Of a stretch of DNA of 64,000 bases, positions 8,770 to 16,849 are shown piece after piece. The notes under the pieces are model-generated. The model saw only the letters and a list, made by a program, of their open reading frames with translations. It was not told the DNA's origin and ran no database searches. The stretch lies in NCBI RefSeq assembly GCF_041320605.1, contig NZ_CP166679.1:3582001-3646000 (forward strand), given 5' to 3'. Every line of letters begins with the position of its first letter. The first letter of the stretch is position 1. The translations under genes and the position numbers were made by a program. Origin of the DNA: Arenibacter antarcticus (GTDB lineage: Bacteria > Bacteroidota > Bacteroidia > Flavobacteriales > Flavobacteriaceae).

Positions 8770-8787
8770 AAGCCCTGAAAAGGGCTT
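8770..8787 (-). terminator. Intrinsic terminator after the serine hydrolase gene
   Basis: Stem AAGCCCT/AGGGCTT around a 4-nt loop; on the minus strand it is followed by a T-rich tail (TTTCTTATTTT). It lies about 60 bp after the stop of the gene ending at 8848. The stem is short but GC-rich. Confidence 0.5.
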
Positions 8788-8847
8788 AAAGAGTTCGGTT
8801 CTCGTAAATTTATGGGCTTGTGCAACGGTTACTTTTGTTATACCCAG

Positions 8848-10020
8848 TTATTTATGCATAAGTGCCGGAATTATTCTGTCTTGTAAAACTCTCCAAGTTG
8901 ATTTTTCAGGCTCATCATTAATATTCCAACCATTAAAGACGATTATTAAATTATATTCTGGTGCCATCATTAAATACTGTCCTCCATATCCGTTGCCCGC
9001 ATAAATACTGGTTTTGCCATTATTAGTATATTCCGGGATCCACCATTGATAGCCATATCCCATATCACTTCGCCATTCAGGTTTTACGTCTTTGATAATA
9101 GGGCTGGTGGATGTTGTAACCCAACTTTCAGATACAATTTGCTTATTGTCCCATTTCCCATTATTCAGAAACAATGAACCAATTTTAGCCAAGTCTTCTG
9201 CCTTTAGATATAAACCACCCTCTGTATCAATTTCTCCATCAGGAGTTTCTTTCCAATAGTATTCTGTAATGCCGAGTGGCTCAAATAATTTTTCTTCTGC
9301 CCATTCGTCAATTCGTTTGCCTGTAATAGTTCTAATTATTTTACCTAAAAGCACAGTTCCACCGCCATTATACACGAATCTTGTTCCTGGTATTGTATCC
9401 ATAGGTTTGCTCAATACATATTCTATCCAGTTGTCACTTGACTCCAGTAAAAAACAGTCATTTGTATTGTCATTATGATCGGTCTCTTCATTCCATTGTA
9501 ATCCACTTCTCATAGTTAATAAATCTTCAATGGATATATTTTGCTTTCGTTTATCCTGAAAGTCAATGTCAAAACCATTCAACAAAGGCAGTGCTTTGTT
9601 GCCAACATTATAATCCTCATTCAAATCCAGCGCAAGACCAAAAAGGATTGACGTAATACTTTTGGTAACAGACTGAAGTGTGTGCAATTCACTTTTCTTG
9701 TAGTATGGATGCCAATCAGTACTGTTAAAATTGTATTGTTGATTGGTTGTGTCATATTTTTGAGCAATGGTTTTATAGTCCTGCACATATTTAAAATCTG
9801 CCAATAGCTCGTCATTTTGTATTACCATAAAACGGTCAATTAATCCATAATCTCCATTATTTATTTCTGAATTAATAGAATCAATTACGGCTGAAACGAA
9901 ATTTTGAGAAGGTACCTTTTGTGTGCCTTTAATCGACTCTTTGTTCTTGTCTTTTGTATTACAACCGGTGACCATCACTATAAACAAAATTGAGAATGTT
10001 AGTGTTTTAATTTTATTCAT
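8848..10020 (-). CDS. Beta-lactamase-family serine hydrolase, lipoprotein
   Basis: About 390 residues from ATG 10020, chosen because it gives a clean lipoprotein signal MNKIKTLTFSILFIVMVTGC with a lipobox cysteine; a longer TTG start at 10050 is possible. The class C beta-lactamase / penicillin-binding fold is shown by SVTK (catalytic Ser-x-x-Lys), the FVYNGGGTVLLG tyrosine motif and the late GNGYGGQYLMMAPE segment. Substrate unknown; family members are peptidases or esterases of the cell envelope. The export signal places it in a membrane, facing the periplasm or exterior. It is the last cargo gene of the array and is preceded by integrase relic R1 and a shared leader. Confidence 0.85.
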   Translation of the reverse strand: MNKIKTLTFSILFIVMVTGCNTKDKNKESIKGTQKVPSQNFVSAVIDSINSEINNGDYGLIDRFMVIQNDELLADFKYVQDYKTIAQKYDTTNQQYNFNSTDWHPYYKKSELHTLQSVTKSITSILFGLALDLNEDYNVGNKALPLLNGFDIDFQDKRKQNISIEDLLTMRSGLQWNEETDHNDNTNDCFLLESSDNWIEYVLSKPMDTIPGTRFVYNGGGTVLLGKIIRTITGKRIDEWAEEKLFEPLGITEYYWKETPDGEIDTEGGLYLKAEDLAKIGSLFLNNGKWDNKQIVSESWVTTSTSPIIKDVKPEWRSDMGYGYQWWIPEYTNNGKTSIYAGNGYGGQYLMMAPEYNLIIVFNGWNINDEPEKSTWRVLQDRIIPALMHK

Positions 10021-10094
10021 TAACATTCTCATAATTTTTATTGGGTACAATGTACGGATATAGTAACGAGTTACCTGATAGCTATATTATATGT

Positions 10095-10119
10095 AACTAA
10101 TATAAGTAATATTTCATTA
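10095..10119 (-). promoter_or_regulatory. Shared cargo-gene leader, copy 1
   Basis: On the minus strand this reads TAATGAAATATTACTTATAT followed by TAGTT. Closely related sequence lies 50-70 bp upstream of three other cargo genes (13313-13339, 16795-16819, 18502-18525). Conservation next to unrelated genes suggests a promoter or recombination site. Function is inferred. Confidence 0.45.
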
Positions 10120-10149
10120 AGATATCCACTGTACCTCTAACCCATCACT

Positions 10150-10236
10150 ACAACAAATCCAAATTCAACTAGGGGAGTAAGTTCGCAGCTTTCTTCATTT
10201 TTTCAGTAAATGATTTTGGCATAGATCTCTGTAGTT
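10150..10236 (-). pseudogene. Integrase 3'-end relic R1
   Basis: 87 bp match the last codons of the integrase at 18685 (the part encoding TTEIYAKII to NLLPKLNLDLL), in the same orientation but with a frameshift and stops. It sits just upstream of the serine hydrolase gene and directly abuts the 3' end of the Gfo/Idh gene at 10241. Confidence 0.8.
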
Positions 10237-10240
10237 CCAT

Positions 10241-11668
10241 TTACATAATCTTGGAAATATCCCATTCTTCATTGGATGGCTCCTTAACGATTGATTCTGC
10301 TTCCGGTAGTCCATTGACTTTCATGTTTTTGGCATCCCAATGTATCCGAGCACCATTCAGGCGAAGAGACATTACCCCCAGGAGGGTTAATTCGGTAAGC
10401 CGACTTCCATAATCAAGATTGGCACTGGATTGCCCTCCGTTTTTGATGGCATCTATCCAGTCGCGATGATGACCTTTCGATCGCGGAATCCGTTCCACGG
10501 GTGGTTGATAAGATTGTCTCAAGGATTCGGGGAATATCTGAGGAAAACGATCACCGCCATCGGTGATAATAACCCCTTTATCGCCCACGTACATGGCGCT
10601 CCTCCCTCCGAATTTATAATCTGGTGGCAAATGGGGATTCCAATCCGGTTTTAAGCCTCCGGAATACCAGTGTAATTTGAGTGCAGCCTGGCCCTTCCTT
10701 TCAGGAAAATGATACGTGCCAGCCTCTCCATAAGGAGCAATTTCACTATTACTTTGTCCGGCAGGGTAAATCTGAATCTCAGACGGGCTCGATAGATCGA
10801 AGGCCCAAAAAGGTGCATCCATATCATGACATCCAAAGTCTCCCAATGCACCGCAACCATATATCCAAAAATCCCGCCAAGTGACTGGCGAAAAAAGATC
10901 GTTATAGGGCCGAAATGGTGACGGTCCCAACCATTCCTTCCAATCAAAATCATGAGGAAGTGGACTGGTATTTTGAGGAAGACCTGTAATACCCGGAGTC
11001 CAGCGACCAGCAGGAACCCACGCATGGATTTCGCGTACTGTTCCGATAGCATCATCCTGTAGATATTCGACCAATGAACGCATGCCGTCCCGACTATGTC
11101 CCGAGTTACCCATCTGAGTGGCGAGTCCCGTTTCTTGTACTACTTTACGTACCATCCTCGTTTCCCATATATTGTGAGCCATGGGTTTCTCGCAATAAAC
11201 ATGCAGTCCTGCCTTAAGGGCTGCGATGGTGATAAAGGCGTGGGTATGGTCTGGGGTAGCGCAAAGAATGGCATCGATATCTTTTTCCTTATCCATCATT
11301 TCACTAAATCGTTTATATTGACGAACCACTTTGTTCTCTCCCTTTTTCTGATAATGATTCTCAATCATTTCACTGACCGGTTCCCGTCCGGCAATGGACT
11401 TGTAATAGAATCGATTCAAATCCCAATAACGACCCGGATCTGTGACCGATGTAATCTGTACGTCGTCTAGTTGAAGTAAATTACGAACATTACTCTGTCC
11501 CTGACCCCCCGCTCCGACAATGCCGATGTTTACTTTGTCGCTGGGTGCGGTATATCCTTTGCCTCCAAGAACATGCCTGGGAAGTATCACAATACCCCCT
11601 ACTGCGGCTGTTGTGTTTCGGATAAATTGTCGTCGGCCTGCAGAAGGCGTATTTGGATTCTTCATCAT
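10241..11668 (-). CDS. Gfo/Idh/MocA-family oxidoreductase, Tat-exported
   Basis: 475 residues, full length. The N-terminus carries a twin-arginine signal (GRRQFIRNTTAAVGGIVIL). The Rossmann motif is VNIGIVGAGGQG, and CEKPMAHN is the conserved EKP motif of the family; the C-terminal part is the alpha/beta sugar-binding half. Family members act on sugars or inositols with NAD(P), and Tat-exported Bacteroidota members are often found near polysaccharide-use genes. Its base composition looks more GC-rich than its neighbours. An internal 234-bp piece is duplicated at 2215-2448. It is the only large cargo gene without its own integrase relic directly upstream, so it may have arrived with the alcohol dehydrogenase unit or separately. 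Confidence 0.9.
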   Translation of the reverse strand: MMKNPNTPSAGRRQFIRNTTAAVGGIVILPRHVLGGKGYTAPSDKVNIGIVGAGGQGQSNVRNLLQLDDVQITSVTDPGRYWDLNRFYYKSIAGREPVSEMIENHYQKKGENKVVRQYKRFSEMMDKEKDIDAILCATPDHTHAFITIAALKAGLHVYCEKPMAHNIWETRMVRKVVQETGLATQMGNSGHSRDGMRSLVEYLQDDAIGTVREIHAWVPAGRWTPGITGLPQNTSPLPHDFDWKEWLGPSPFRPYNDLFSPVTWRDFWIYGCGALGDFGCHDMDAPFWAFDLSSPSEIQIYPAGQSNSEIAPYGEAGTYHFPERKGQAALKLHWYSGGLKPDWNPHLPPDYKFGGRSAMYVGDKGVIITDGGDRFPQIFPESLRQSYQPPVERIPRSKGHHRDWIDAIKNGGQSSANLDYGSRLTELTLLGVMSLRLNGARIHWDAKNMKVNGLPEAESIVKEPSNEEWDISKIM

Positions 11669-12089
11669 GCTACGTTTTTAATTTGAAATTCAAGGTAAGG
11701 ATTTATTTTGAAAACGAAGATGATTGTTGTTTAACGCATTGGGGCAGGATTAAGCTAGAAATCTGGGTGTAAATCCCTCGTTCCCGCGCGATTGCATCGC
11801 GTTGTACACTACGCTTCTGGAATCAAGAACTAAGAACCAAGACCATGCCTATGCATGGAGCAGAACTCGTAAAGGTGGTTGGGCAACAGCACAGAAGCCT
11901 ATTTTAGGCACGACCATTACTCACTAAGTGAGATTTGAATGCTCCGACCCTTAGGTCGATTTGTAATCGGTATTTTCCTTCGGATGCCTCATGGGCTTGC
12001 CCTGAGGTAATTTGACTTAAAAACGCTTAAAAACGCGAGGGTATTAATTATTGACCAATGTTTACTTAGAACTCAACCCATCTTTTTGC

Positions 12090-12270
12090 GAACCGCCGTA
12101 TATTAACCCGAATTAGATAGGCGGGCCTGCCCGTACGATTCAGGCGGGCGATACCGGCACATACGGTGGTGTACTCATGCATTTTATTTTTACAACAAGG
12201 TATTCGTGAATACTTTGGCATTTGAGAGGCCCAGTCCGTTTCTACTTAGGGGTGGACCCGCCTACTCGAC
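12090..12270 (+). mobile_element. Probable group II intron 3' end (domains V-VI), relic
   Basis: GAACCGCCGTAT (from 12090) can pair with ATACGGTGGTG (12161-12171), the strand pattern of a bacterial group II intron domain V. It is followed by a GAGAGGCCC...GGTGGACC stem and the ending CCTACTCGACT (12261-12271), like an intron domain VI and 3' terminus. A GC palindrome (about 12118-12152) has landed inside the domain V loop. No reverse transcriptase is present, and 11690-12089 shows no coding frame, so this is a remnant. It ends 9 bp from the stop of the gene at 12280 on the opposite strand. Recognised from memory of intron ends; an RNA-model search would decide. Confidence 0.5.
12118..12152. 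repeat. REP-like palindrome inside the intron relic
   Basis: Sequence of the GGCGGGCCTGCCCG...CAGGCGGGC type lying between the two halves of a putative intron domain V. It resembles the palindrome at 13742-13768 and the motif at 1590-1615. Confidence 0.45.
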
Positions 12271-12279
12271 TGAAGACCG

Positions 12280-13257
12280 TTAGTTTACTGTAATTACAAT
12301 TTTACCACTGTGCTGTCCATCCCCAAATCGTTGAATCGCCCAGGGTATTTTGTCAAAATTATATGGGCCATCTATGACACAATTTATCCTGTTTTCCTCA
12401 TAAAGCTGATTGATATATTCCAAGTCCTTGTTAGCTTTTAACATTACCATATGCATACGTTTCTTGCTAAACAACTTTAGTATCGGACTCATATAAACCA
12501 TTTGTAACAGCTTGCTGGTCTTACCACCTATTGAAACGTATTTTCCTTTCGGTCCAAGAACCTTTAAAAATTTCCAGAGTGATCGATTGGTCTTGCAATC
12601 AAGGATTAGATCATATTGCTGATCACTATTAGTAAAGTCTTCTTTTTTATAGTCAATTACTTTGTCAAACCCTTGAGTTGCCATTGCTTTTAATTTTTCA
12701 CCTGTGTCCACCCCTGTAACATCTGCGTTGTAAAGTTTGGCTATTTGAATTGCGAATGAACCAACACCGCCACCCCCGCCATTGATCAAAATCTTCTGGT
12801 GATCCTTAATTCGTCCCACATCCCGCAGACCTTGTAGGGCAAGCATTGCTGCGTGTGGAATACTAGTAGCTTCCTCAAAACTCATGTTATTTGGCTTTTT
12901 AGCTAGTGCTTTCTCATCTATGCAAAGGAACTCAGCAAAGCTGCCAAATCCGAATTCTGAGATGTCACCGTAAACGGCATCACCGACTTTAAACTTTGTG
13001 GCCTTATTCCCGACCTGCTCCACAATTCCTGCCACCTCCATACCGGGTATCCTTAATTTTTTCTTGGGACTAAACATTCCAAAGAACAAACGATAAGCTA
13101 AAGGCTTTCCTGTGGTAATGCACCAATCGTAATCATTGATTGTTGTTGCATAAACTTTAACCTTGACCTCGGTACTTTTAGGCATAGGTTGTTCAGCTTC
13201 TATAAGCCTAAGAACTTTATTAGGTTTTCCGTAGTTTTTAATATTATATGCTTTCAT
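12280..13257 (-). CDS. NAD(P)-dependent alcohol dehydrogenase / quinone-oxidoreductase-like (MDR superfamily)
   Basis: 325 residues, the usual length for the zinc-free medium-chain dehydrogenase/reductase group. The N-terminal GroES-like domain includes VKVYATTINDYDW and IPGMEVAGIVEQVGNKATKF; the nucleotide-binding domain has ILINGGGGGVGSFAIQIAK, and the C-terminus QRFGDGQHSGKIVITVN is family-typical. The structural-zinc cysteines are absent. It probably reduces quinones or enones with NADPH; the actual substrate is unknown. Cytoplasmic. It is a cargo gene of the island: integrase relic R2 and a diverged copy of the shared leader lie upstream, and an intron relic lies just past its stop. Confidence 0.88.
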   Translation of the reverse strand: MKAYNIKNYGKPNKVLRLIEAEQPMPKSTEVKVKVYATTINDYDWCITTGKPLAYRLFFGMFSPKKKLRIPGMEVAGIVEQVGNKATKFKVGDAVYGDISEFGFGSFAEFLCIDEKALAKKPNNMSFEEATSIPHAAMLALQGLRDVGRIKDHQKILINGGGGGVGSFAIQIAKLYNADVTGVDTGEKLKAMATQGFDKVIDYKKEDFTNSDQQYDLILDCKTNRSLWKFLKVLGPKGKYVSIGGKTSKLLQMVYMSPILKLFSKKRMHMVMLKANKDLEYINQLYEENRINCVIDGPYNFDKIPWAIQRFGDGQHSGKIVITVN

Positions 13258-13312
13258 ATATACTAATGTGCCACAATGTACGGATATAGGTATAAGTTAC
13301 TATATATCCATG

Positions 13313-13339
13313 TCTAACATAGACCTTATTTGATAAAAT
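13313..13339 (-). promoter_or_regulatory. Shared cargo-gene leader, copy 2 (diverged)
   Basis: Plus-strand CTAACATAGACCTTATTTGA corresponds to CTAATATAGGCCTTATTTCA of the copy at 16795. Between it and the gene, CAATGTACGGATATAG is shared with the serine hydrolase upstream region (about 10048). Promoter role inferred. Confidence 0.35.
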
Positions 13340-13489
13340 ACTCCCATTTATTATTGAAAAGTAGTTAACAATCAGATGTTTATAAATGAGAAGAGTTGGT
13401 GTAAGTTTCACGATAAGAATTCCATTAACTCATAGAAAATGAAAACTATATTTTAGAATAAATCTGATATTGTATCCTAGTCCGCCACC

Positions 13490-13735
13490 ACAACAAATCC
13501 AAATCCAATTTAGGAAGTAAGTTCGCAGCTTCCTTCATTTTCTTGTCAATGATTTTGGCATAGATCTCCGTAGTTCGTATTTCACGGTGTCCCAGACGTT
13601 TGGAAACGGTATAGATGTTAGCAAAATTTTCTGATAGAATTATTAACCCTTACATAGCACTCTTGGTTATGGCAATCAGATTGTATAATATAGTTAGATT
13701 GTATTGCTTTAGTACGAGCGTGACGTTTGTTTGGC
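13490..13735 (-). pseudogene. Integrase 3'-end relic R2 with shared hairpin spacer
   Basis: 13490-13618 match the integrase 3' end at about 90% identity by eye, and the encoded peptide (IYTVSKRLGHREIRTTEIYA onward) is unchanged except near the very end, so most differences are silent. Beyond 13619 the sequence is shared with relic R3 (GCAAAATTTTCTG to TTTAGTACGAGCGTGACG) and not with the intact integrase. It stands upstream of the alcohol dehydrogenase and downstream of the nuclease-like gene. Confidence 0.8.
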
Positions 13736-13741
13736 TGACAT

Positions 13742-13768
13742 AGGCAGGCCTGCCTGGCGGCAGACAGG
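13742..13768. repeat. REP-like palindrome interrupting a hairpin
   Basis: AGGCAGGCCTGCCTGGCGGC and following bases lie between ACGAGCGTGACG and CTCGCACCA. At 16030-16050 the same two flanks are directly adjacent (GAGCGTGACGCTCGCACCA), so this palindrome (with about 15 bp of flank) is an insertion. Confidence 0.55.
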
Positions 13769-13799
13769 CTCGCACCACGGGGGTAACTACCACTGCCGT

Positions 13800-15644
13800 C
13801 TATTTACTCAATGCTTTAATAATCCTTTCTTCATTGATAACTACATCTCTAAATAAAACATGTGGAAATTCTTTATATTTTGAAACTTTAAAGGCCTCGA
13901 AAATCTTAGATAAAGCGGAAGCTGTCAACAACGAAAGGTTTAATTCCATATTCATTTCACAATCAGTTATGAAATCATCACTAAATTCTGGAGCAATTAA
14001 TAATATTTTAGCGACTCTAATATCATTTTTCTCTGTGGCACTTTTATAAGATTTTAGTTGTCTTGAAACAGAGCTAAACTTGTTATAACCTCTTTCCTTA
14101 CTGGTTTTACATTCTACAATAATTACATCCCCATTTTCTAAATGCAGAAGGATATCAATAAGATCTTTTTTTGTATTTAATTTTTTTCTTAATTCTTCAT
14201 CAACGTTAAAGCCTAATTCTGAAAAAATCTTTCTAGTTAACTCTTCAAATTTGACACCTAATTCGCTTTCTTTAACTGAAATGCCATTTTCTTTTAAAGT
14301 ATTTAAATCTCGGTAAGCAATCTTATCGTAGTTTTCTAAATAAAGATTTTCGGCATCTTTATAATGCTCTAATGTATTCAGAATATCATCACCTCTTTGC
14401 TTAATCCCATTATCTAGAATGAATTTTTTAAAGTTTTCTTTGGTGATTAGATCTAAAATATCTCTTGGTTTAATATTATAATCTAAAAGTAGATTTGCTT
14501 TTAGAATAAATTCATCTTGAATCTCAAACTGATTTTTTATTTCCTTATTTAATTTTGGAAGTGATTCATTTAGTTCGGATAACATTTTTTCAAAACCGTC
14601 AAGCGAAATATGAATATTTTCGTCTTTTTCTACATTTTCGAAATATGTAATTAAACTTTCAATTTTGTCATCTAAAGTGCTTCCTTTTAGATTCTCAATA
14701 TTAAGTTTTCTATCGCATAATTCATTAAGCGTTTTCTTTTTTTCCGTAAGATTTGAGTCTTTTTTATAAATATCATGAGTTAATAGTCCTCTGAAAGAAA
14801 CACCCTCTAAAATTATTTCTTCGATTTTGTCTAGATAACTTAGACTTCTATCGATATTATGTTTTTTAGCTATTTGATTAATAACTGGCTCACGCAATAA
14901 TCTTAAAGTTCTTCTCAAAAATTTATCAGCAACTTCTTTTTTTCTTAATTTTCTTAGTAAGCGCACCATTTCGTCTGCCACGAAAATTGTATTTTCTTTT
15001 TTGGAATAAAATATTACTCCAATAGACTTTAGATTTGTAATTACCTCCATCACATCTGATTTTTTAATTGGAAGTATTGAGTAATTAATAAGCTTAATTT
15101 CTTCTTGAGAAAGTTCCAATTCTTTTGATAATGTTAAAATTATGGATAATTCGTCTGAAGTGATTTTTGCATCTCTATTATTCTCAAGATCATTTTTGTA
15201 CGCTATTTCTAAGCATGCTTTATATATTTTGTAGTCTCTTTTTCTTCCTTCTGAAATTTCAGATTTTTCATTTTCAAATTCTTCGTTTGTTTTTTTAATT
15301 TTTGTTTTTATGCTTTTTATTTCGGCATCATATAATCTTGAGAACCAATCTTGTTTCATTATACAATTGCCATCACGAATCAATATATCAATAAGAATGT
15401 CTAATTGTGAAGAAGTATCTTGAAATTCACATTTCAAATAATCGAAAAATTCATCTTCTATTAGGGAAAAAACTTTTGCTACATTTTGATTGTCAACTGA
15501 CTTTAAACCCTTGTCAGCTGAACTTAAAATCTCATCTATTTCCTTAGTGTTTTTTGGGCTATGTATAATTATGTTATCTATTGTCTTTATAAAATAGTTC
15601 TTATCAATCGAATTGAGCCTATCTAAAATTTTCTCTAATTTCAT
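13800..15644 (-). CDS. Large protein with C-terminal PD-(D/E)XK nuclease-like domain
   Basis: 614 residues, rich in Lys, Glu, Asn and Ile, and more AT-rich than its neighbours. The first about 450 residues are mostly helical, with no domain I can name. The last about 150 residues carry a restriction-endonuclease-like core: GVKFEELTRKIFSELGF, then DLIDILLHLENGDVIIVECK, giving the Asp...Glu-x-Lys catalytic pattern of the Mrr-like PD-(D/E)XK superfamily, then RVAKILLIAPEFS. No signal peptide and no partner methylase or helicase alongside. A stand-alone defence or DNA-repair nuclease is plausible from its place as island cargo; that is inference. Integrase relic R3 lies 165 bp upstream; this gene lacks the leader shared by the other cargo genes. 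Confidence 0.75.
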   Translation of the reverse strand: MKLEKILDRLNSIDKNYFIKTIDNIIIHSPKNTKEIDEILSSADKGLKSVDNQNVAKVFSLIEDEFFDYLKCEFQDTSSQLDILIDILIRDGNCIMKQDWFSRLYDAEIKSIKTKIKKTNEEFENEKSEISEGRKRDYKIYKACLEIAYKNDLENNRDAKITSDELSIILTLSKELELSQEEIKLINYSILPIKKSDVMEVITNLKSIGVIFYSKKENTIFVADEMVRLLRKLRKKEVADKFLRRTLRLLREPVINQIAKKHNIDRSLSYLDKIEEIILEGVSFRGLLTHDIYKKDSNLTEKKKTLNELCDRKLNIENLKGSTLDDKIESLITYFENVEKDENIHISLDGFEKMLSELNESLPKLNKEIKNQFEIQDEFILKANLLLDYNIKPRDILDLITKENFKKFILDNGIKQRGDDILNTLEHYKDAENLYLENYDKIAYRDLNTLKENGISVKESELGVKFEELTRKIFSELGFNVDEELRKKLNTKKDLIDILLHLENGDVIIVECKTSKERGYNKFSSVSRQLKSYKSATEKNDIRVAKILLIAPEFSDDFITDCEMNMELNLSLLTASALSKIFEAFKVSKYKEFPHVLFRDVVINEERIIKALSK

Positions 15645-15807
15645 TATTATAGTTTTTAGTTGGTAGTTATTGGTTGTTAAGACACATAGTTACAAAGTTA
15701 AAGTTACATGCTTTACTCTAGATTCTGATTTAGCCTAATTGATACTTGATTGTCTCTTATGATATTTTCGTTAAAGTAATCTAAAATTACGTCTCTATAA
15801 AACACTC

Positions 15808-16045
15808 TCCAAATTCGACTTAGGTAGTAAGTTCGAAGGTTCCTTCATTTTTCGTCTATAATTTTGGCATAGATTTCCGTAGTTCTTTTTTCACGGTGCC
15901 CAAGACGTTTGGAAACGGTGTAGATATCTGCAAAATTTTCTGGTAGAATTATGAACCCCTTTATACCAGTCTTGGTTACGGTTATCACAATGTATAAAGT
16001 GGGTCTGTTGTATTGCTTTAGTACGAGCGTGACGCTCGCACCAGC
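15808..16045 (-). pseudogene. Integrase 3'-end relic R3 with shared hairpin spacer
   Basis: 15808-15927 match the integrase 3' end (ADIYTVSKRLGHREKRTTEI), then break frame and stop near the former C-terminus. The adjoining sequence up to TACGAGCGTGACGCTCG, a 7-bp-arm palindrome at about 16020-16036, is shared with R2. It lies between the repeat-protein gene (ends 16147) and the nuclease-like gene (starts 15644). Confidence 0.8.
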
Positions 16046-16137
16046 GGGGAGCGTGACCAGTACGTACGGTTCTCTTCTCGTGTCCTGCAGGCGAGTGTGA
16101 GAGATTTAGGTGTGAGACTCCCTTTTACCTACTCGAC
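16046..16137 (+). mobile_element. Probable group II intron 3' end, relic
   Basis: GAGCGTGACCAGTACGTACGGTTCTC resembles a degraded intron domain V; GTGTGAGAG...GTGTGAGACTCCC and the ending CCTACTCGACTAT (from 16128) resemble domain VI and the 3' terminus. CCTACTCGACT is shared exactly with 12261-12271. It ends about 10 bp from the stop of the minus-strand gene at 16147, the same placement as the first relic. No reverse transcriptase nearby. Confidence 0.4.
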
Positions 16138-16146
16138 TATGCCCTT

Positions 16147-16737
16147 TTATTTTCTACATTTTCCCCAACCAACTGAATATGAGCCATCAGGATTTCTCAT
16201 ATAACTGTCATAAGTACCACCAACTGAATAGGATCCATCAGGGTTTCTCATATATCCATCATATGAACCACCAACTGAATAGGATCCATCAGGATTTCTC
16301 ATATACCCATCATAAGCACCGCCAACTGAATAGGATCCATCAGGGTTTCTCATATAACCATCATAAGCACCTCCAACTGAATAGGATCCATCAGGGTTTC
16401 TCATATAACCATCATAAGCACCTCCAACTGAATAAGAACCATCAGGGTTTCTCATATAGCTGTCATAAGCGCCACCACAAACGTAAGTCCCGTCAGGATT
16501 TCTCATATAGCTGTCATAAGCTCCACCAACAGAATATGTTCCATCAGAGTTTCTCATATAGCTGTCATAAGCTCCGCCACAAGCGTAAGACCCATCTGAA
16601 TTTCTCATATAACTATCATAACATCCTCCAACAGAATATGACCCATCTGAATTCTTCATATAACTATCATATTGGCCATAAGTCAATGTTGAATTCAAAA
16701 TTGTAAAAATTATAATTAGTAAAGTCTGTTTTTTCAT
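16147..16737 (-). CDS. Secreted protein of ten 17-residue tandem repeats
   Basis: 196 residues: a signal peptide (MKKQTLLIIIFTILNSTLTYGQ, cut after about residue 21), ten contiguous copies of a 17-residue unit with consensus YDSYMRNPDGSYSVGGA, then KCRK. Copies 1-4 differ most (NSDG, ACGG, VCGG) and copies 6-9 are almost identical, so the DNA shows a 51-bp repeat array that probably expands and contracts. Regular Tyr, Gly and Asp-Gly content suggests a surface repeat, perhaps metal-binding through the N-x-D-G turns; function unknown. Cargo gene of the island: relic R4 and the shared leader lie upstream, an intron relic beyond the stop. Confidence 0.8.
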   Translation of the reverse strand: MKKQTLLIIIFTILNSTLTYGQYDSYMKNSDGSYSVGGCYDSYMRNSDGSYACGGAYDSYMRNSDGTYSVGGAYDSYMRNPDGTYVCGGAYDSYMRNPDGSYSVGGAYDGYMRNPDGSYSVGGAYDGYMRNPDGSYSVGGAYDGYMRNPDGSYSVGGSYDGYMRNPDGSYSVGGTYDSYMRNPDGSYSVGWGKCRK

Positions 16738-16794
16738 TTTTGGTTATAATATTCAGGTATAGGAACAGTTTACTATACTTCCATTAATGTCAGT

Positions 16795-16819
16795 AACTAA
16801 TATAGGCCTTATTTCATTA
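16795..16819 (-). promoter_or_regulatory. Shared cargo-gene leader, copy 3
   Basis: Plus strand AACTAATATAGGCCTTATTT then CATTA, about 60 bp upstream of the repeat-protein start and 30 bp from integrase relic R4. Nearly the same as the copies at 10095 and 18502. Confidence 0.45.
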
Positions 16820-16849
16820 GGGCCTCCAATCTGCGTCAAAACCACCACT

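Noticed and set aside
16150-16690. Possible CRISPR array because of regular repeats
   Set aside because: Repeats are contiguous 51-bp units that keep a reading frame, with no spacers, and no cas genes are nearby.
16179-16706. Long plus-strand frame with His-rich repeats opposite the 17-residue-repeat gene
   Set aside because: It is the antisense reading of the 51-bp repeat; a multiple-of-three repeat keeps the opposite frame open. The minus-strand product has a proper signal peptide and regular units.
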